This document shows, piece by piece, positions 51,201 through 56,185 of a stretch of 64,000 nucleotides of DNA. Every line of letters begins with the position of its first letter. The stretch's first letter is position 1. The notes below the pieces were generated by a model, which was given only the letters and a program-made list of their open reading frames with translations, did no database searches and was not told the origin of the DNA. Source of the DNA: Cladorhizidae sp. MBARI D1340-BT2 (Eukaryota; Porifera; Demospongiae; Poecilosclerida; Cladorhizidae); the NCBI GenBank assembly GCA_028752905.1, contig JAQNBH010000008.1, forward strand, positions 2,470,025 to 2,534,024. Reading direction: 5' to 3'. A program made the translations under genes and the position numbers.

Positions 51201-52501
51201 TGGATATTTGTTCTTCCCCTGCACATGCTCAGTAGACTATCTATGAATATAAATTAGGCACAGCACTTTAACTTCTAGCCTGAGTGGGTGGGTGAACAAA
51301 ATGAAAGACTAAATGGCTGATATCACAACTGCTGTCGTGAGCTTTCTCTGAAGCTTTTCTTTGTAATCAGCTGCACAGGCACACAATACAGACATCTATG
51401 CATACCTGGAATCACTCAAAATCCCTTTGCTCTTGAGAAAGGATTTCCTCTGTTTTGATGGAGCTGATTTAATACCAAAGCTGCAGCTTATTATATTTGC
51501 ATTATACCAAACTAACTGCAGCTTATTAGATTTGCATTAAACTAACTGCAGCTTATTATATTTGCATTATACCAAACTAACTGCAGCTTATTAGATTTGC
51601 ATTAAACTAACTGCAGCTTATTGGATTTGCATTAAACTAACTGCAGCTTATTATATTTGCATTAAACTAACTGCAGCTTATATTATTAGATTTGCATTAA
51701 ACTAACAGCAGCTTATTATATTTCCATTAAACTAACTGCAGCTTATTAGATTTGCATTAAACTAACTGCAGCTTATTAGATTTGCATTAAACTAACTGCA
51801 GCTTATTAGATTTGCATTAAACTAACTGCAGCTTATTATATTTCCATTAAACTAACTGCAGCTTATTAGATTTGCATTAAACTAACTGCAGCTTATTAGA
51901 TTTGCATTAAACATAACTGCAGCTTATTATATTATGATGTGAACATTTTATTGTTGACAAAAAGTTATAGCTGTAAACCTTTTAAGTGAAGTCAGCAGTC
52001 GATCGGTTCATTCGTTCTTTAGTTTTCCTCGTCTCACTTGCGGTCCTCAGGGGCAGGGCTTGTCGGCATAGCTCTATGACTACATCAGTAAGTATCCAAC
52101 AGCCAAAACAAGCAGCAGGGAGGAAACGCTGCACGTGCTTTTATTTTGAGGTGAAATATCATATGACTATGACAAGAGCCACATGTGGTGCCACTCTTGA
52201 TGAGTGAGTGGGTGGGAGTTGGCATGTTTAGGTAAGCTTAACCAACAAAGTGCTTTCTTGCCTGTATCTGCATGTGGACAAGCGAATGTAAACTGTCTAG
52301 TCTTTATCTTCCTACGTAATATCCACAGAATCGTGGGTCCATTGTAACGATGCTAGGATTGTTCGCTGCGTGGCCACGGAGATGCAGAACTGCCAGGCCT
52401 ACATCCTGTTTTACACACACGTCAAGGATAAAAGTGGTCTCTGGGACATGTCTACGCTAGCTCAAGAACCAAACTCTAAAAGAAGAAAAGTTACAGAATA
52501 A
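1126..52501 (+). CDS. USP44: USP44/USP49-like ubiquitin C-terminal hydrolase, 11 exons, 5' partial
   Basis: Spliced gene, exons listed separately below. The 1920 coding nt give 639 residues plus stop. The order is: end of a UBP-type zinc finger, a basic linker, the USP Cys box [15 protein letters not shown] and QQDAQEFL, a GQLLSQ motif, [12 protein letters not shown], a CDSC zinc-ribbon half, [37 protein letters not shown] and AYILFYT. This order and these motifs are those of vertebrate USP44/USP49, nuclear deubiquitinases that act on histone H2B and, for USP44, on the mitotic checkpoint. Those roles are known for the vertebrate proteins; the role here is inferred. Human USP44 is about 712 residues, so roughly 65 N-terminal residues should lie upstream of the window. 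The exons are intact with no frameshift, so the gene is probably functional. The symbol denotes the family; an invertebrate gene may be co-orthologous to both USP44 and USP49. Confidence 0.93.
1255..2164. repeat. AT/CA-rich complex array, about 104-bp higher-order unit, ending in a CA microsatellite
   Basis: Built from short modules such as cacattaatgcatatacac, catcattaatgcatacac and aaatacattaatcctatata. The module acatgcattaatgcacatat recurs at 1281, 1385, 1653, 1761, 1863 and 1967, mostly 102-108 bp apart. The end (2130-2164) is a CA run whose last AG is the acceptor of exon b. It fills the 998-bp intron. Confidence 0.9.
2165..2389 (+). CDS. USP44: USP44-like exon b: end of UBP zinc finger and linker
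   Basis: Begins right after a CA microsatellite whose last AG is the acceptor. It reads [17 protein letters not shown], matching the YLCDDYVLNDNTTGD segment of USP44, then a stretch like the SRSGRIIRP region, and ends [10 protein letters not shown] (human EDQLYTALWH). The second Cys of the CxxC pair (C-Y-L-C) is here at 2172-2174. The donor is GTAAGG, phase 2. An open frame starting at 2184 begins inside this exon and is not the true start. Confidence 0.88.
2555..2718. repeat. C/T-only tandem repeat before exon c
   Basis: Repeats of CTCCCACTCCACTCCCC and CTCCTC, nearly without purines on the + strand apart from isolated A. It lies immediately upstream of the acceptor at 2731, so it acts as a very long polypyrimidine tract for the 342-bp intron. 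Confidence 0.9.
2732..2935 (+). CDS. USP44: USP44-like exon c: linker and catalytic Cys box
   Basis: The acceptor is gtgctgcag at 2723-2731, behind a long C/T repeat. The exon starts by completing an Arg codon and reads [12 protein letters not shown], comparable to the RRRILMGKIFRTWF helix of USP44. A basic linker with KKSGRRK follows, then [20 protein letters not shown]. The catalytic Cys codon is TGC at 2904-2906. The exon ends at a CTCAG/GTACAT donor with two bases of a Ser codon. The next intron is only 66 bp (22 codons) without a stop, so an unspliced reading frame passes straight through it. The family alignment (VLQ-x-LSHL) shows it is spliced. Confidence 0.95.
2936..3001 (+). other. 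66-bp intron between exons c and d
   Basis: GTACAT at the 5' end and tatggtatgcag at the 3' end, with a pyrimidine patch (cacacctttctacatt). Length 66 with no in-frame stop, so it looks coding unless aligned to the family. Removing it restores the LSHL motif. Confidence 0.85.
3002..3295 (+). CDS. USP44: USP44-like exon d: catalytic domain, variable loop
   Basis: Joined to the previous exon it reads [15 protein letters not shown], matching LSHLLIFRQCFLKL in human USP44. [17 protein letters not shown] corresponds to the PPVTDTVVYQMNEC segment. The rest is a low-complexity, Ser/Ala/Gln-rich loop ending SQSDLN plus two bases of a Gln codon. The donor is GTGAGT at 3296. This opens the 23,022-bp intron that holds most of the tandem arrays. 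The loop is the least conserved part of the family, so the exact donor rests on phase and on the good consensus. Confidence 0.9.
3504..5155. repeat. 20-bp minisatellite, about 82 copies
   Basis: Unit TGTTGTTGCATTCCTACGCA with scattered variants (cttgttg, cctgcgc, ccttcgc) and a few 3-bp and single-base shortenings. A 20-bp unit with no stop in any forward frame reads through all three frames with a 20-residue protein period ([17 protein letters not shown]), which produces spurious open frames of up to 624 codons. Confidence 0.97.
5250..5571. repeat. 66-bp repeat with CACGTG palindromes, about 5 copies
   Basis: The start catcaggcacgtgc recurs at 5250, 5316, 5445 and 5511, with a shortened unit near 5380. 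Each unit has GGCACGTGC and often a second GGGCACGTGC/GGGCACATGC, around ccctcgaccacagtcatcac. Confidence 0.88.
5750..6090 (-). repeat. Tandem copies of a Penelope-like terminal motif, about 8 copies
   Basis: On the minus strand each unit reads ATTCCTGATGAAGGCTAGAG followed by CATCTGCTCGAAACA; on the plus strand it is tgtttcgagcagatgctcta followed by gccttcatcaggaat. CTGATGAAG followed by a hairpin is common behind GIY-YIG domains of Penelope-like elements. A single related copy in the opposite orientation is at 55247-55285, and CCCTGATGAAGACC follows the GIY-YIG remnants at 58003 and 60148. Confidence 0.7.
6091..6559. other. Unassigned intronic sequence
   Basis: Short minus-strand open frames (60-71 codons) occur but overlap one another and match nothing I recognise. 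It adjoins the Penelope-type repeat and may be the body of the same decayed element. Confidence 0.35.
6560..21401. repeat. Giant 36-bp minisatellite, about 14.8 kb, about 410 copies
   Basis: Unit TTAATGAGTGGATGTGTTAG then TGTAGTTGGTGCTGTA, 36 bp. Nearly all variation is one position (GCTGTA or GTTGTA). The + strand contains one C or none per unit. The ORFs of 179, 761 and 1613 codons ([12 protein letters not shown] repeats) exist only because the unit is 12 codons long without a stop. Copies from 6560 to about 9360 and from 15910 to 21401 are almost perfect. Between them indels are frequent, around an assembly gap. Confidence 0.98.
15810..15909. other. Assembly gap (100 N)
   Basis: Exactly 100 N inside the 36-bp array, a conventional gap of unknown size. 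The sequence just before it (about 14840-15809) is scrambled relative to the repeat unit, which suggests poor consensus quality. The true array length is therefore unknown. Confidence 0.99.
21402..23777. other. Unique intronic sequence, no gene recognised
   Basis: Contains CTAGGG/TTAGGG-like repeats at 21740-21835, a poly-C run near 22240, an imperfect inverted repeat at 22723-22928 and a short CA run near 23270. Open frames up to 100 codons have no recognisable domain. Confidence 0.5.
22723..22928. repeat. Imperfect inverted repeat (foldback)
   Basis: The left arm 22768-22823 (tttaccaatgtagaccacaa through ccctttacctg to atgaac) pairs with the right arm 22847-22903 (gttcattgtagtaataggta through aaagggtc to tgtttgtaaa). 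The outer ends also pair (agtcaaaaatcaaaacaa with ttgtttcat...ttttttgact). The loop is about 23 bp. This fits a small foldback or MITE-type element. Confidence 0.65.
23778..25219. repeat. 19-bp minisatellite, about 76 copies
   Basis: Unit CATGCGGCCATCTTCCTGA with variants at tcctga/tcccga/tcctaa/tcccaa and gcggcc/gcagcc. The blocks around 23.8-24.2 kb and 24.2-24.9 kb repeat the same order of variants, so longer duplications are present. Every unit contains GCCATCTT. Minus-strand open frames ([15 protein letters not shown]) are artefacts. Confidence 0.97.
25505..26317 (+). repeat. 53-bp minisatellite carrying the 3' splice site of exon e, about 15 copies
   Basis: Unit of 53 bp made of ctaggtgtgctcttattggc, acaggtgtctgtggtcatgc and gatagtcgttact. 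The last, diverged unit runs into exon e: its ttggcacag is the real acceptor and its gtgtctg is the first seven bases of the exon. So every unit repeats the intron/exon boundary. The last complete unit is 51 bp. Confidence 0.95.
26317..26318 (+). other. 3' splice site of exon e inside a tandem repeat
   Basis: The AG at 26316-26317 gives the only phase that joins exon d (two bases of Gln) to [10 protein letters not shown]...WSGKW. The AG one unit upstream (26265-26266) is in the same phase, because the spacing is 51 bp, but it reaches TGA after four codons. The acceptor 53 bp further up reaches a stop inside exon e. Confidence 0.8.
26318..26467 (+). CDS. USP44: USP44-like exon e: QQDAQEF box
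   Basis: Reads [18 protein letters not shown], then [17 protein letters not shown] and [14 protein letters not shown], ending with two bases of a Cys codon. The match to human USP44 ([33 protein letters not shown]) is very close. QQDAQEF is the USP block that packs against the active site and helps shape the oxyanion region. The acceptor (ggcacag at 26311-26317) is the AG of the last unit of a 53-bp tandem repeat. The donor is GTCAGT at 26468, acceptable but not optimal. Phase fits both neighbours exactly. Confidence 0.94.
26603..27130. mobile_element. MITE-like element with terminal inverted repeats
   Basis: The left end ATGGCGGATCCAG (26603-26615) is matched by the right end CTGGATCTGCCACT (27117-27130), an inverted repeat of about 13 bp with two differences. 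A C-rich stretch lies near each end (gacccccctcacccctttc, ccaccccccaccaccccccc). GTGGCGGATCCAG-type termini are widespread among hAT-like non-autonomous elements in animals. No clear target-site duplication was seen, and there is no transposase. Confidence 0.6.
27140..29625. repeat. 51-bp minisatellite rich in GGGCTA, about 48 copies
   Basis: Unit of 51 bp from gggctaactagggctacagg, actagggctaactacatagg and actatagcact. The tail (29340-29625) is more irregular. GGGCTAA and TAGGGC recur three times per unit, a degenerate telomere-like pattern. It lies in the intron between exons e and f. Confidence 0.95.
29950..30312. repeat. TAA/TTA trinucleotide microsatellite with inverted blocks
   Basis: Blocks of ATA, then about 30 ATT units, then TTG/TTA mixtures, then about 11 ATA units (30171-30212), then ATT again. 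The inverted blocks could fold into long AT hairpins. Confidence 0.97.
30313..30992. other. Unique intronic sequence
   Basis: No gene recognised. A palindrome TCCCAG-GCATG-CTGGGA is at 30939-30955, next to an open frame that enters the following repeat. Nothing else is supported. Confidence 0.4.
30993..31327. repeat. 15-bp minisatellite, about 22 copies
   Basis: Unit GTGTGAGTGTAGGCT, five codons long, so both strands stay open (CECRL, SVGCV, HSHSL). Each unit holds GTGAGT, a strong match to a 5' splice site core. A TG microsatellite follows at 31339-31357. Confidence 0.96.
31660..32035. repeat. CCCTAG-rich minisatellite
   Basis: Irregular units of CAGTCCTCCCCTAGCCA and CCCTAGTCCTCCCTAG, 13-17 bp. 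CCCTAG is the complement of the CTAGGG motif that dominates 27.1-29.6 kb, so the same motif family occurs here in the opposite orientation. Confidence 0.9.
32107..32862. repeat. 23-bp minisatellite just upstream of exon f, about 33 copies
   Basis: Unit TGTGCTGATGTGACCTTTCA followed by CCC; variants GCTGACGTGACC, GGTGATGTAACC and CTCTCTCCC. The array ends about 20 bp before the acceptor of exon f. GCTGAC and GCTGATG resemble metazoan branch-point sequences and are followed by pyrimidines. Confidence 0.95.
32882..33023 (+). CDS. USP44: USP44-like exon f: finger-region start
   Basis: Completes the Cys codon of QEFLC, then reads [13 protein letters not shown], a Pro/Ser-rich loop, and [12 protein letters not shown] before a CAG/GTGTGT donor. 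It corresponds to CELLDKIQRELE ... IFHGQLLSQV in human USP44. The acceptor tccttcatatag lies just past a 23-bp tandem array. The exon ends in phase 0. The loop ([12 protein letters not shown]) is shorter and more low-complexity than in vertebrates. Confidence 0.93.
33025..33160. repeat. GGGCTAGGGCAA-type degenerate repeat
   Basis: Right after the donor of exon f: agggctagggctagggca, then gactagggcaagactagggc. It is similar in composition to the 51-bp array upstream of the exon. Confidence 0.75.
33425..38912. repeat. 33-bp minisatellite with higher-order structure, about 166 copies
   Basis: Unit of 33 bp from gacgcaggaactggctgcac and ccacaggctatgt, with single-base variants (gacg/gatg/gagg, aactgg/aattgg, caccca/caccccc). 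A junction gtgacgtgtgacgc occurs near 34418, 35263, 35520, 36656, 37501, 37760 and 38605; the spacings are 845, 257-261, about 1132, 845, 261 and 845. This marks nested segmental duplication. Open frames on both strands ([22 protein letters not shown]) are artefacts of the 11-codon unit. Confidence 0.97.
39048..39585. repeat. CACACTCTGCA-type repeat
   Basis: Irregular CA-rich units (acacactctgcacacacac, actgcacacacactctcca, cccacactctgcac). Open frames of Cys/Val/Ser on the minus strand are artefacts. Confidence 0.92.
39632..39722. repeat. 10-bp TGACCYTGCT repeat
   Basis: About nine copies of tgaccctgct/tgaccttgct, one lacking a base. Confidence 0.9.
39723..40554. other. Intronic sequence with a short 25-bp repeat
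   Basis: Units of acgactcttgtgtgcatcta plus acaccat occur four to five times at about 40100-40215. The rest shows no recognised gene; an open frame at 39724-39933 (minus) has no known domain. Confidence 0.6.
40555..44145. repeat. 41-bp minisatellite, about 87 copies
   Basis: Unit of 41 bp from caaggtttggacatagctta, taaccaggctggtcaagaac and t. Variants are ctagtcaa/ctggtcaa and aact/agct/ggct. A distinctive block (gatatagc, tcaagccctc, the shortened caggctaaaggtt, catgtaactt) at about 41290-41990 is repeated at about 42023-42720, a shift of 733 bp. It lies in the intron between exons f and g. Confidence 0.97.
44478..45030. repeat. About 20-bp TGATGACCATTACCAACTAG repeat, about 27 copies
   Basis: Degenerate units TGATGACCATTACCAACTAG; the block 44810-44940 has TAATGATGGCCATCACCAAC. 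It ends about 180 bp before exon g. Confidence 0.92.
45211..45287 (+). CDS. USP44: USP44-like exon g: first half of zinc ribbon, [12 protein letters not shown]
   Basis: Acceptor taccttcag. Reads [19 protein letters not shown] then SLDFPE, ending with two bases (AT) completed to Met by the next exon. The human equivalent is VTCLACDNKS...[13 protein letters not shown]. The first Cys of the expected CxxC is Tyr here (TAT at 45217-45219); the second Cys (45226-45228) is kept. The donor is GTAAAT. The short 73-bp intron that follows contains an AGT microsatellite. Confidence 0.88.
45361..45410 (+). CDS. USP44: USP44-like exon h: 50-bp exon
   Basis: Bounded by ctatatttgatccctag and a GTCAGC donor. 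With its neighbours it reads [18 protein letters not shown], matching RYQCSGKDIASQPCLV of USP44. The short length and the exact phase on both sides support it. No other frame gives a family match. Confidence 0.82.
45517..45641 (+). CDS. USP44: USP44-like exon i: second half of zinc ribbon
   Basis: Acceptor gttgcccccctcacag. Reads [18 protein letters not shown] then [23 protein letters not shown], corresponding to [26 protein letters not shown]. The CxxC pair is at 45570-45572 and 45579-45581. The stretch between the zinc ribbon and the next exon is shorter than in human USP44. The donor GTAAGT is the best consensus in the gene, phase 0. Confidence 0.93.
45695..48955. repeat. 27-bp minisatellite, about 121 copies
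   Basis: Unit CATGGCCTCCTGGTATTAGT followed by AGAGCAA, 27 bp. Variants are gagcaa/gaccaa and ggcctc/ggtctc/gacctc. It starts about 50 bp after the donor of exon i and fills the intron. The nine-codon unit keeps three frames open (QHGLLVLVE on +, STNTRRPCC and LIPGGHVAL on -), giving a spurious 899-codon frame. Confidence 0.97.
48956..49178. other. 3' end of the exon i / exon j intron
   Basis: AT-rich, with TTATTACC and a T-rich tract (ctaattttattctatttttaag) leading to the acceptor of exon j. No repeat, no gene. Confidence 0.7.
49179..49617 (+). CDS. USP44: USP44-like exon j: catalytic His box, with a long loop
   Basis: Acceptor tattctatttttaag. Starts [19 protein letters not shown], nearly identical to [15 protein letters not shown] of USP44, and ends [29 protein letters not shown]. 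The catalytic His is CAT at 49584-49586. Between YC (near 49285) and WYQL (near 49530) lies a Ser/Thr/Pro-rich loop of about 80 residues, where human USP44 has little more than a dozen. The DNA of the loop itself contains imperfect repeats of CCCAAACTTTCC. The donor is GTAAGT. Confidence 0.95.
49755..50165. repeat. About 68-bp repeat, about 5 copies plus short partial units
   Basis: cccagtgtggtgttggtcca followed by gtgtgtgtcctcatagagct and attgtcaacctacttcaacc recurs about every 68 bp at 49840, 49906, 49974, 50042 and 50110. It is preceded by four short tagagctgttcccata units. Confidence 0.92.
50166..51479. other. Unique intronic sequence, no gene recognised
   Basis: A 103-codon open frame at 50721-51032 (+) has no domain I recognise and no splice context. 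aacgacctaatcagtggtta occurs twice near 50307-50341. The rest is featureless. Confidence 0.45.
51480..51935. repeat. 30-bp minisatellite with an octamer motif, about 14 copies
   Basis: Unit AACTAACTGCAGCTTATTAG followed by ATTTGCATTA. Most units contain ATTTGCAT, the octamer recognised by POU (Oct-type) factors; some have ATTTCCAT. It lies in the last intron, about 390 bp before the final exon. Confidence 0.93.
52329..52501 (+). CDS. USP44: USP44-like exon k: last catalytic motif and C-terminus
   Basis: Acceptor cgtaatatccacag. Reads [18 protein letters not shown] then [16 protein letters not shown] and a tail with NSKRRKVTE before TAA at 52499-52501. WVHCND carries the third member of the catalytic triad (the Asn/Asp pair), and AYILFYT is the end of the USP fold. 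KRRK near the C-terminus looks like a short nuclear localisation signal, consistent with a nuclear enzyme. No canonical AATAAA is seen in the following 400 bases. Confidence 0.95.
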
Positions 52502-52900
52502 CTTGGCAATTTTTTTTAAGTCAGTTTATATGAGATTCTTGAAATATTCGCCATTTATTTATTTTTATGAGTGCGTATGTACATATATACATAAGATCAA
52601 AAATGTTCAGTTGTTTTATTATCTTATTTTTAAAACAAACAAAAAACATTATCGGCCTAAAAGCTGCCAATGTGAGTTGTAGTTGAGAGAAGAGCTGATG
52701 GATGGGGGAAGGGGGGGTTGTGTTTTTTTCCACTATTGAATATTATTGGTGGGGGGGGGGCTTTTCATATGAAGTGCTGGTGAATGTATTTTGAGAGTCA
52801 TGACGGCCATGGATGACTTGGTTATGATGGTATGCTATAATTATTATTGTTGACTCCCATATTGTGTGATGTTGAGGAAGAAAAATAATTCTAGTCTTAA
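52502..52900. other. 3' flank of the USP44-like gene
   Basis: AT-rich, with homopolymer runs (T8, G7, G10). It is probably the 3' UTR at first. No canonical AATAAA was found, so the transcript end is not located. Confidence 0.5.
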
Positions 52901-53767
52901 TAAGCGGGTCCACTACCAAAAAAAAAAAAACCAAAAAAAACACAACTTCTCTCTGCTTCAGAATTTTTATTTGAAATCTTGTATGATGTGTACCTATATA
53001 CAGACCTACCTTCTGGTGCTGTGCCAACTACCCAGCTACAACTGATCCGGACTTAGTGAACATTTAAGATTTCACGAGGACGGTCATATTTGGAGACTAA
53101 TTTACTTTGGGATTTCACAACTTACCACAGGAGAAATTACAAAGTATGAAACACAATATAACATTGAGTTTTTTTTAAATAACTTTAAAAACTATTGCAA
53201 TTTCTTGGTAGCATTTTCATTGTTTTTTTGTTCCTGTTGACATCAACTTGCTTAAAATTAAAAACAGAGAATGTCATCTTGTAGCTCTCATTGAGAGGAA
53301 ACAGAATCTATATAATTTTGTCTGATTACTCCAAATATGAAGTAGGGAGAACCGTCCTTGCCCCCCAAAAAACGACTTTTTCGGGACAGGCATTTTAAGG
53401 ACTAGTATAGTATTTCAATGGTTGAACTGACCATACCATTAAAAAAAAAACCAAAAGTGGTATACATATACATGCTAGAAATCAAGAACAGGGAGGGGAA
53501 GTTTGGTCTGTCCTATATAGGCCGCTTCCTAGGGGGATGACCAGAATCACTGGTTTGCTTCCCTTATCAGTCTCCGCGGCCATTGAAACTCACTATTACG
53601 TGAAGCATCTTCTTCGCAAATCGGGAGTACTCAAGTTAGTATAAGTCCAGAATGGAGCATCCAAATCTTCTCCAATTTGGAAGGCAGCATCTTGCATGTA
53701 TTGTCATCATATTTTGGGGGGGAAACAACAACAACAACAAAAAAATCTTTTGGGTAGTGGACCCCCT
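52901..53767. mobile_element. TTAA-flanked foldback/MITE-like element, about 867 bp
   Basis: GGGTCCACTACC at 52906-52917 is matched in inverted form by GGTAGTGGACCCCC at 53753-53766, and TTAA stands directly outside both ends (52897-52900 and 53768-53771). Inside, aggacggtcatatttggaga near 53078 pairs loosely with tccaaatatgaagtag...gaaccgtcctt near 53330. TTAA target sites are typical of piggyBac-type elements. No transposase frame remains. Confidence 0.6.
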
Positions 53768-53825
53768 TTAAGCTGACGCTCTGTCAGAAATTAAACTTGT
53801 GTATTCTGTTTTTCTCCACAATGTC

Positions 53826-53962
53826 CTACGCATATTTAATTTGGTATACTACGCATATTTAATTTGGTATACTACGCATATTTAATTTGGTATACTACGC
53901 ATATTTAATTTGGTATACTATGCATATTTAATTTGGTATACTACGCACATTTAATTTGGTGT
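53826..53962. repeat. 23-bp repeat, about 6 copies
   Basis: Unit CTACGCATATTTAATTTGGT followed by ATA, with two single-base variants. Confidence 0.95.
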
Positions 53963-54990
53963 ATAGTTGTCTTCCTATTATTTCACTTCTCGGGAGAAAT
54001 ATTTTTGAGGAGTTAAATATCTATAGAGATGACGACAAAGGGAGAGGATGTTGGTGGGTAAGATTGGAAGCCATACCAATCTCATAATATCAGCCAACAA
54101 GCTCACTGATCATCTGTCCTGACTGATGAGACACCTGTTACGTTACAAATCAGGGGTTAAGGGGAGGGCGGGGGTTAAGGGAGGTGGAGGTGAAGATTTT
54201 ACGTGCTGAAGAACCTTTAAGGAACCAGGCTTTAGCCTCCAATCCTATCCTCCTCACTAACCCAGTAGCTACAATATGTCCATCCTACTATGGAACCTAA
54301 CAGCAGCTCCATTCTTCAAACATTCAGGGAATCAGATATTGAAATCTTCAGCCATTACACTTCGACCTTGATAGAGGTTAGCGTAGCAAAATGAATAGAT
54401 CTCGTGGAGTCGTGGTTAGTGTGGCTGCGATCAGGTTACTCAGGAGCTTACTCAAACTTGCATGTTCCTGCTGCTGGAAGTTCTGGCCTGCACTCTTTGG
54501 TGTGGGTTAGGGTCCGTGGAGGTTTCTGCAAGAACATTTTTGGAGAGTTTATAGGGGCTTGCTGTCTTGTTCTTCGCCTCTCCTTTGGACCTGAACATGT
54601 GCTATATAATCTTGGAGTAGTCTCACGGGCTGGACATAGAACCGAGTATATGTCTGATGCCTGTAGTCAGGATTTTGTATGCCAGGTACAGAATGAATAT
54701 TGACACCACAATCCTATCATCAGACAGCTAACATAATTTCTCAACATATTTCATACTTTGGGCATGCAAATAATGCTTGGACATACGCAAGCTTGAGACA
54801 TCATACACTCCACTATTCCATGAAAACCTGCTAGAGTCACCGGAGATACACCTCCGGTCCACGGGACTATAATTACTCACCAAACATCAACATTTTATAA
54901 TATGTATCCTTTGCTATGCCAGTCTTCACTGTTTTGTTCTTTTTCTGTATTGTGAACATTGCATTTGGAGCTAGAGATTATGTATAAGTA
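53963..54990. other. Intergenic sequence, no gene recognised
   Basis: A 99-codon open frame at 54404-54703 (+) shows no known domain. The stretch from 54390 (gtggagtcgtggttagtgtgg) looks faintly like a tRNA-derived A box, but no convincing B box follows. Confidence 0.35.
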
Positions 54991-55243
54991 GGAAGATGTG
55001 GCATGAATATGCTACATATAAAAGCCATGGCTACAGCTTTCATAAATGTGCACACACTCTCAAGGAACTCTCAGTTGACATAATAACATCACATTAACCT
55101 GCTCTAGCTTTCACCAGAAATAAGGAAGATAGTTGCATGAATATGCTACATATAAAAGCCATGGCTACAGCTTTCATAAATGTGCACACACTCTCAATGA
55201 ACTCTCAGTTGACATAATAACATCACATTAACCTGCTCTAGCA
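54991..55243. repeat. Direct duplication of about 119 bp
   Basis: From ggaagatgtg/ggaagatagttg through gcatgaatatgctacatata, aaaagccatggctacagctt to cattaacctgctctagc: 54991-55109 and 55125-55243, nearly identical, separated by about 15 bp. Confidence 0.9.
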
Positions 55244-55246
55244 GAA

Positions 55247-55285
55247 ATAATTCCTGATGATGGCTAGAGCATCTAGTCGAAATGA
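55247..55285 (+). repeat. Single Penelope-type terminal hairpin motif
   Basis: attcctgatgatggctagag then catctagtcgaaatg, the same motif (two to three differences) that is tandemly repeated in opposite orientation at 5750-6090. It suggests a nearby decayed element. Confidence 0.55.
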
Positions 55286-56185
55286 CCCCTAGACAGTCCT
55301 CTATCAGAAATTCTTGACTAGCTCTATTAAGTTCTGCAACTGTAATCAGCTGTGTCTCTGTGCAATGTATATATATAGCAATAGACCTCGGCAGGATCCT
55401 GTGCGCTATTTTCACTTTTGCAATAGAATGTGAGAGTAAGTATTGCTCCTTGATAATGTTTAGTGATGAGCTGTTTATAGCTCCCACTCTCTGGGTCCTG
55501 TCCAGGAGAGCTCCCGCTCGGGTACAGAAGTCCATCTTCCTGCAAAAAACCTACATGCAAGGTTGAAGGTCGATCAACTGGTGACCTCCGGATGGCTCCC
55601 AACATGACATCTGAAGTCCTCTCAGTTTGTAACATATCAATCATGCCTGGTGGTGGTTGCTCATCTCTACCCTACCTGGCAGTGCCCTGCACAACCTGAT
55701 ATCTCCTATGCTTTGCATGCTTCTCACTCCTCATCAGGTGTGTTCACTCACCCTGCTTGGAACAAATCATCTGTGGTGCGAGACATGAATGTATTGTGGA
55801 TTTCTATTAGATCCCTATGTTGTTCTCTATCCATCATTCCATCAACTAGATTTGGCTGTCCTGCTGACCTCTTCTATCTTTGCTGATGCTCATCATGCCC
55901 CATCTCTTTTGTGTGCCATTGCTTAGCCTATGCCCTCGTAGTCATGACCATAGCATCCTCTGCAGACATCCTTCATCCATTTCAATGCAGTGTTATCAAT
56001 TCTGGAATATCTGTACTCAACAGCATTGCCATTTGGCAGAGGACTTCACACAACACCACCTCAAGAACACCTCTCCACCTGAATGGAGTATGACATTATG
56101 TCTCATGTGTACATCGAACGGCTACCAACTCTCCCTTGAGAAGCTCTGACACCAGGTCGCTCCTCACCAGTCAATTAAGAACATG
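55286..56185. other. Intergenic sequence, no gene recognised
   Basis: Several short open frames on both strands (68-113 codons) overlap each other and show no domain that I recognise. Possibly old transposon sequence. Confidence 0.35.

Noticed and set aside
54390..54480. A tRNA-derived SINE head
   Set aside because: gtcgtggttagtg is vaguely A-box-like, but no proper B box at the right distance and no A-rich tail were seen.
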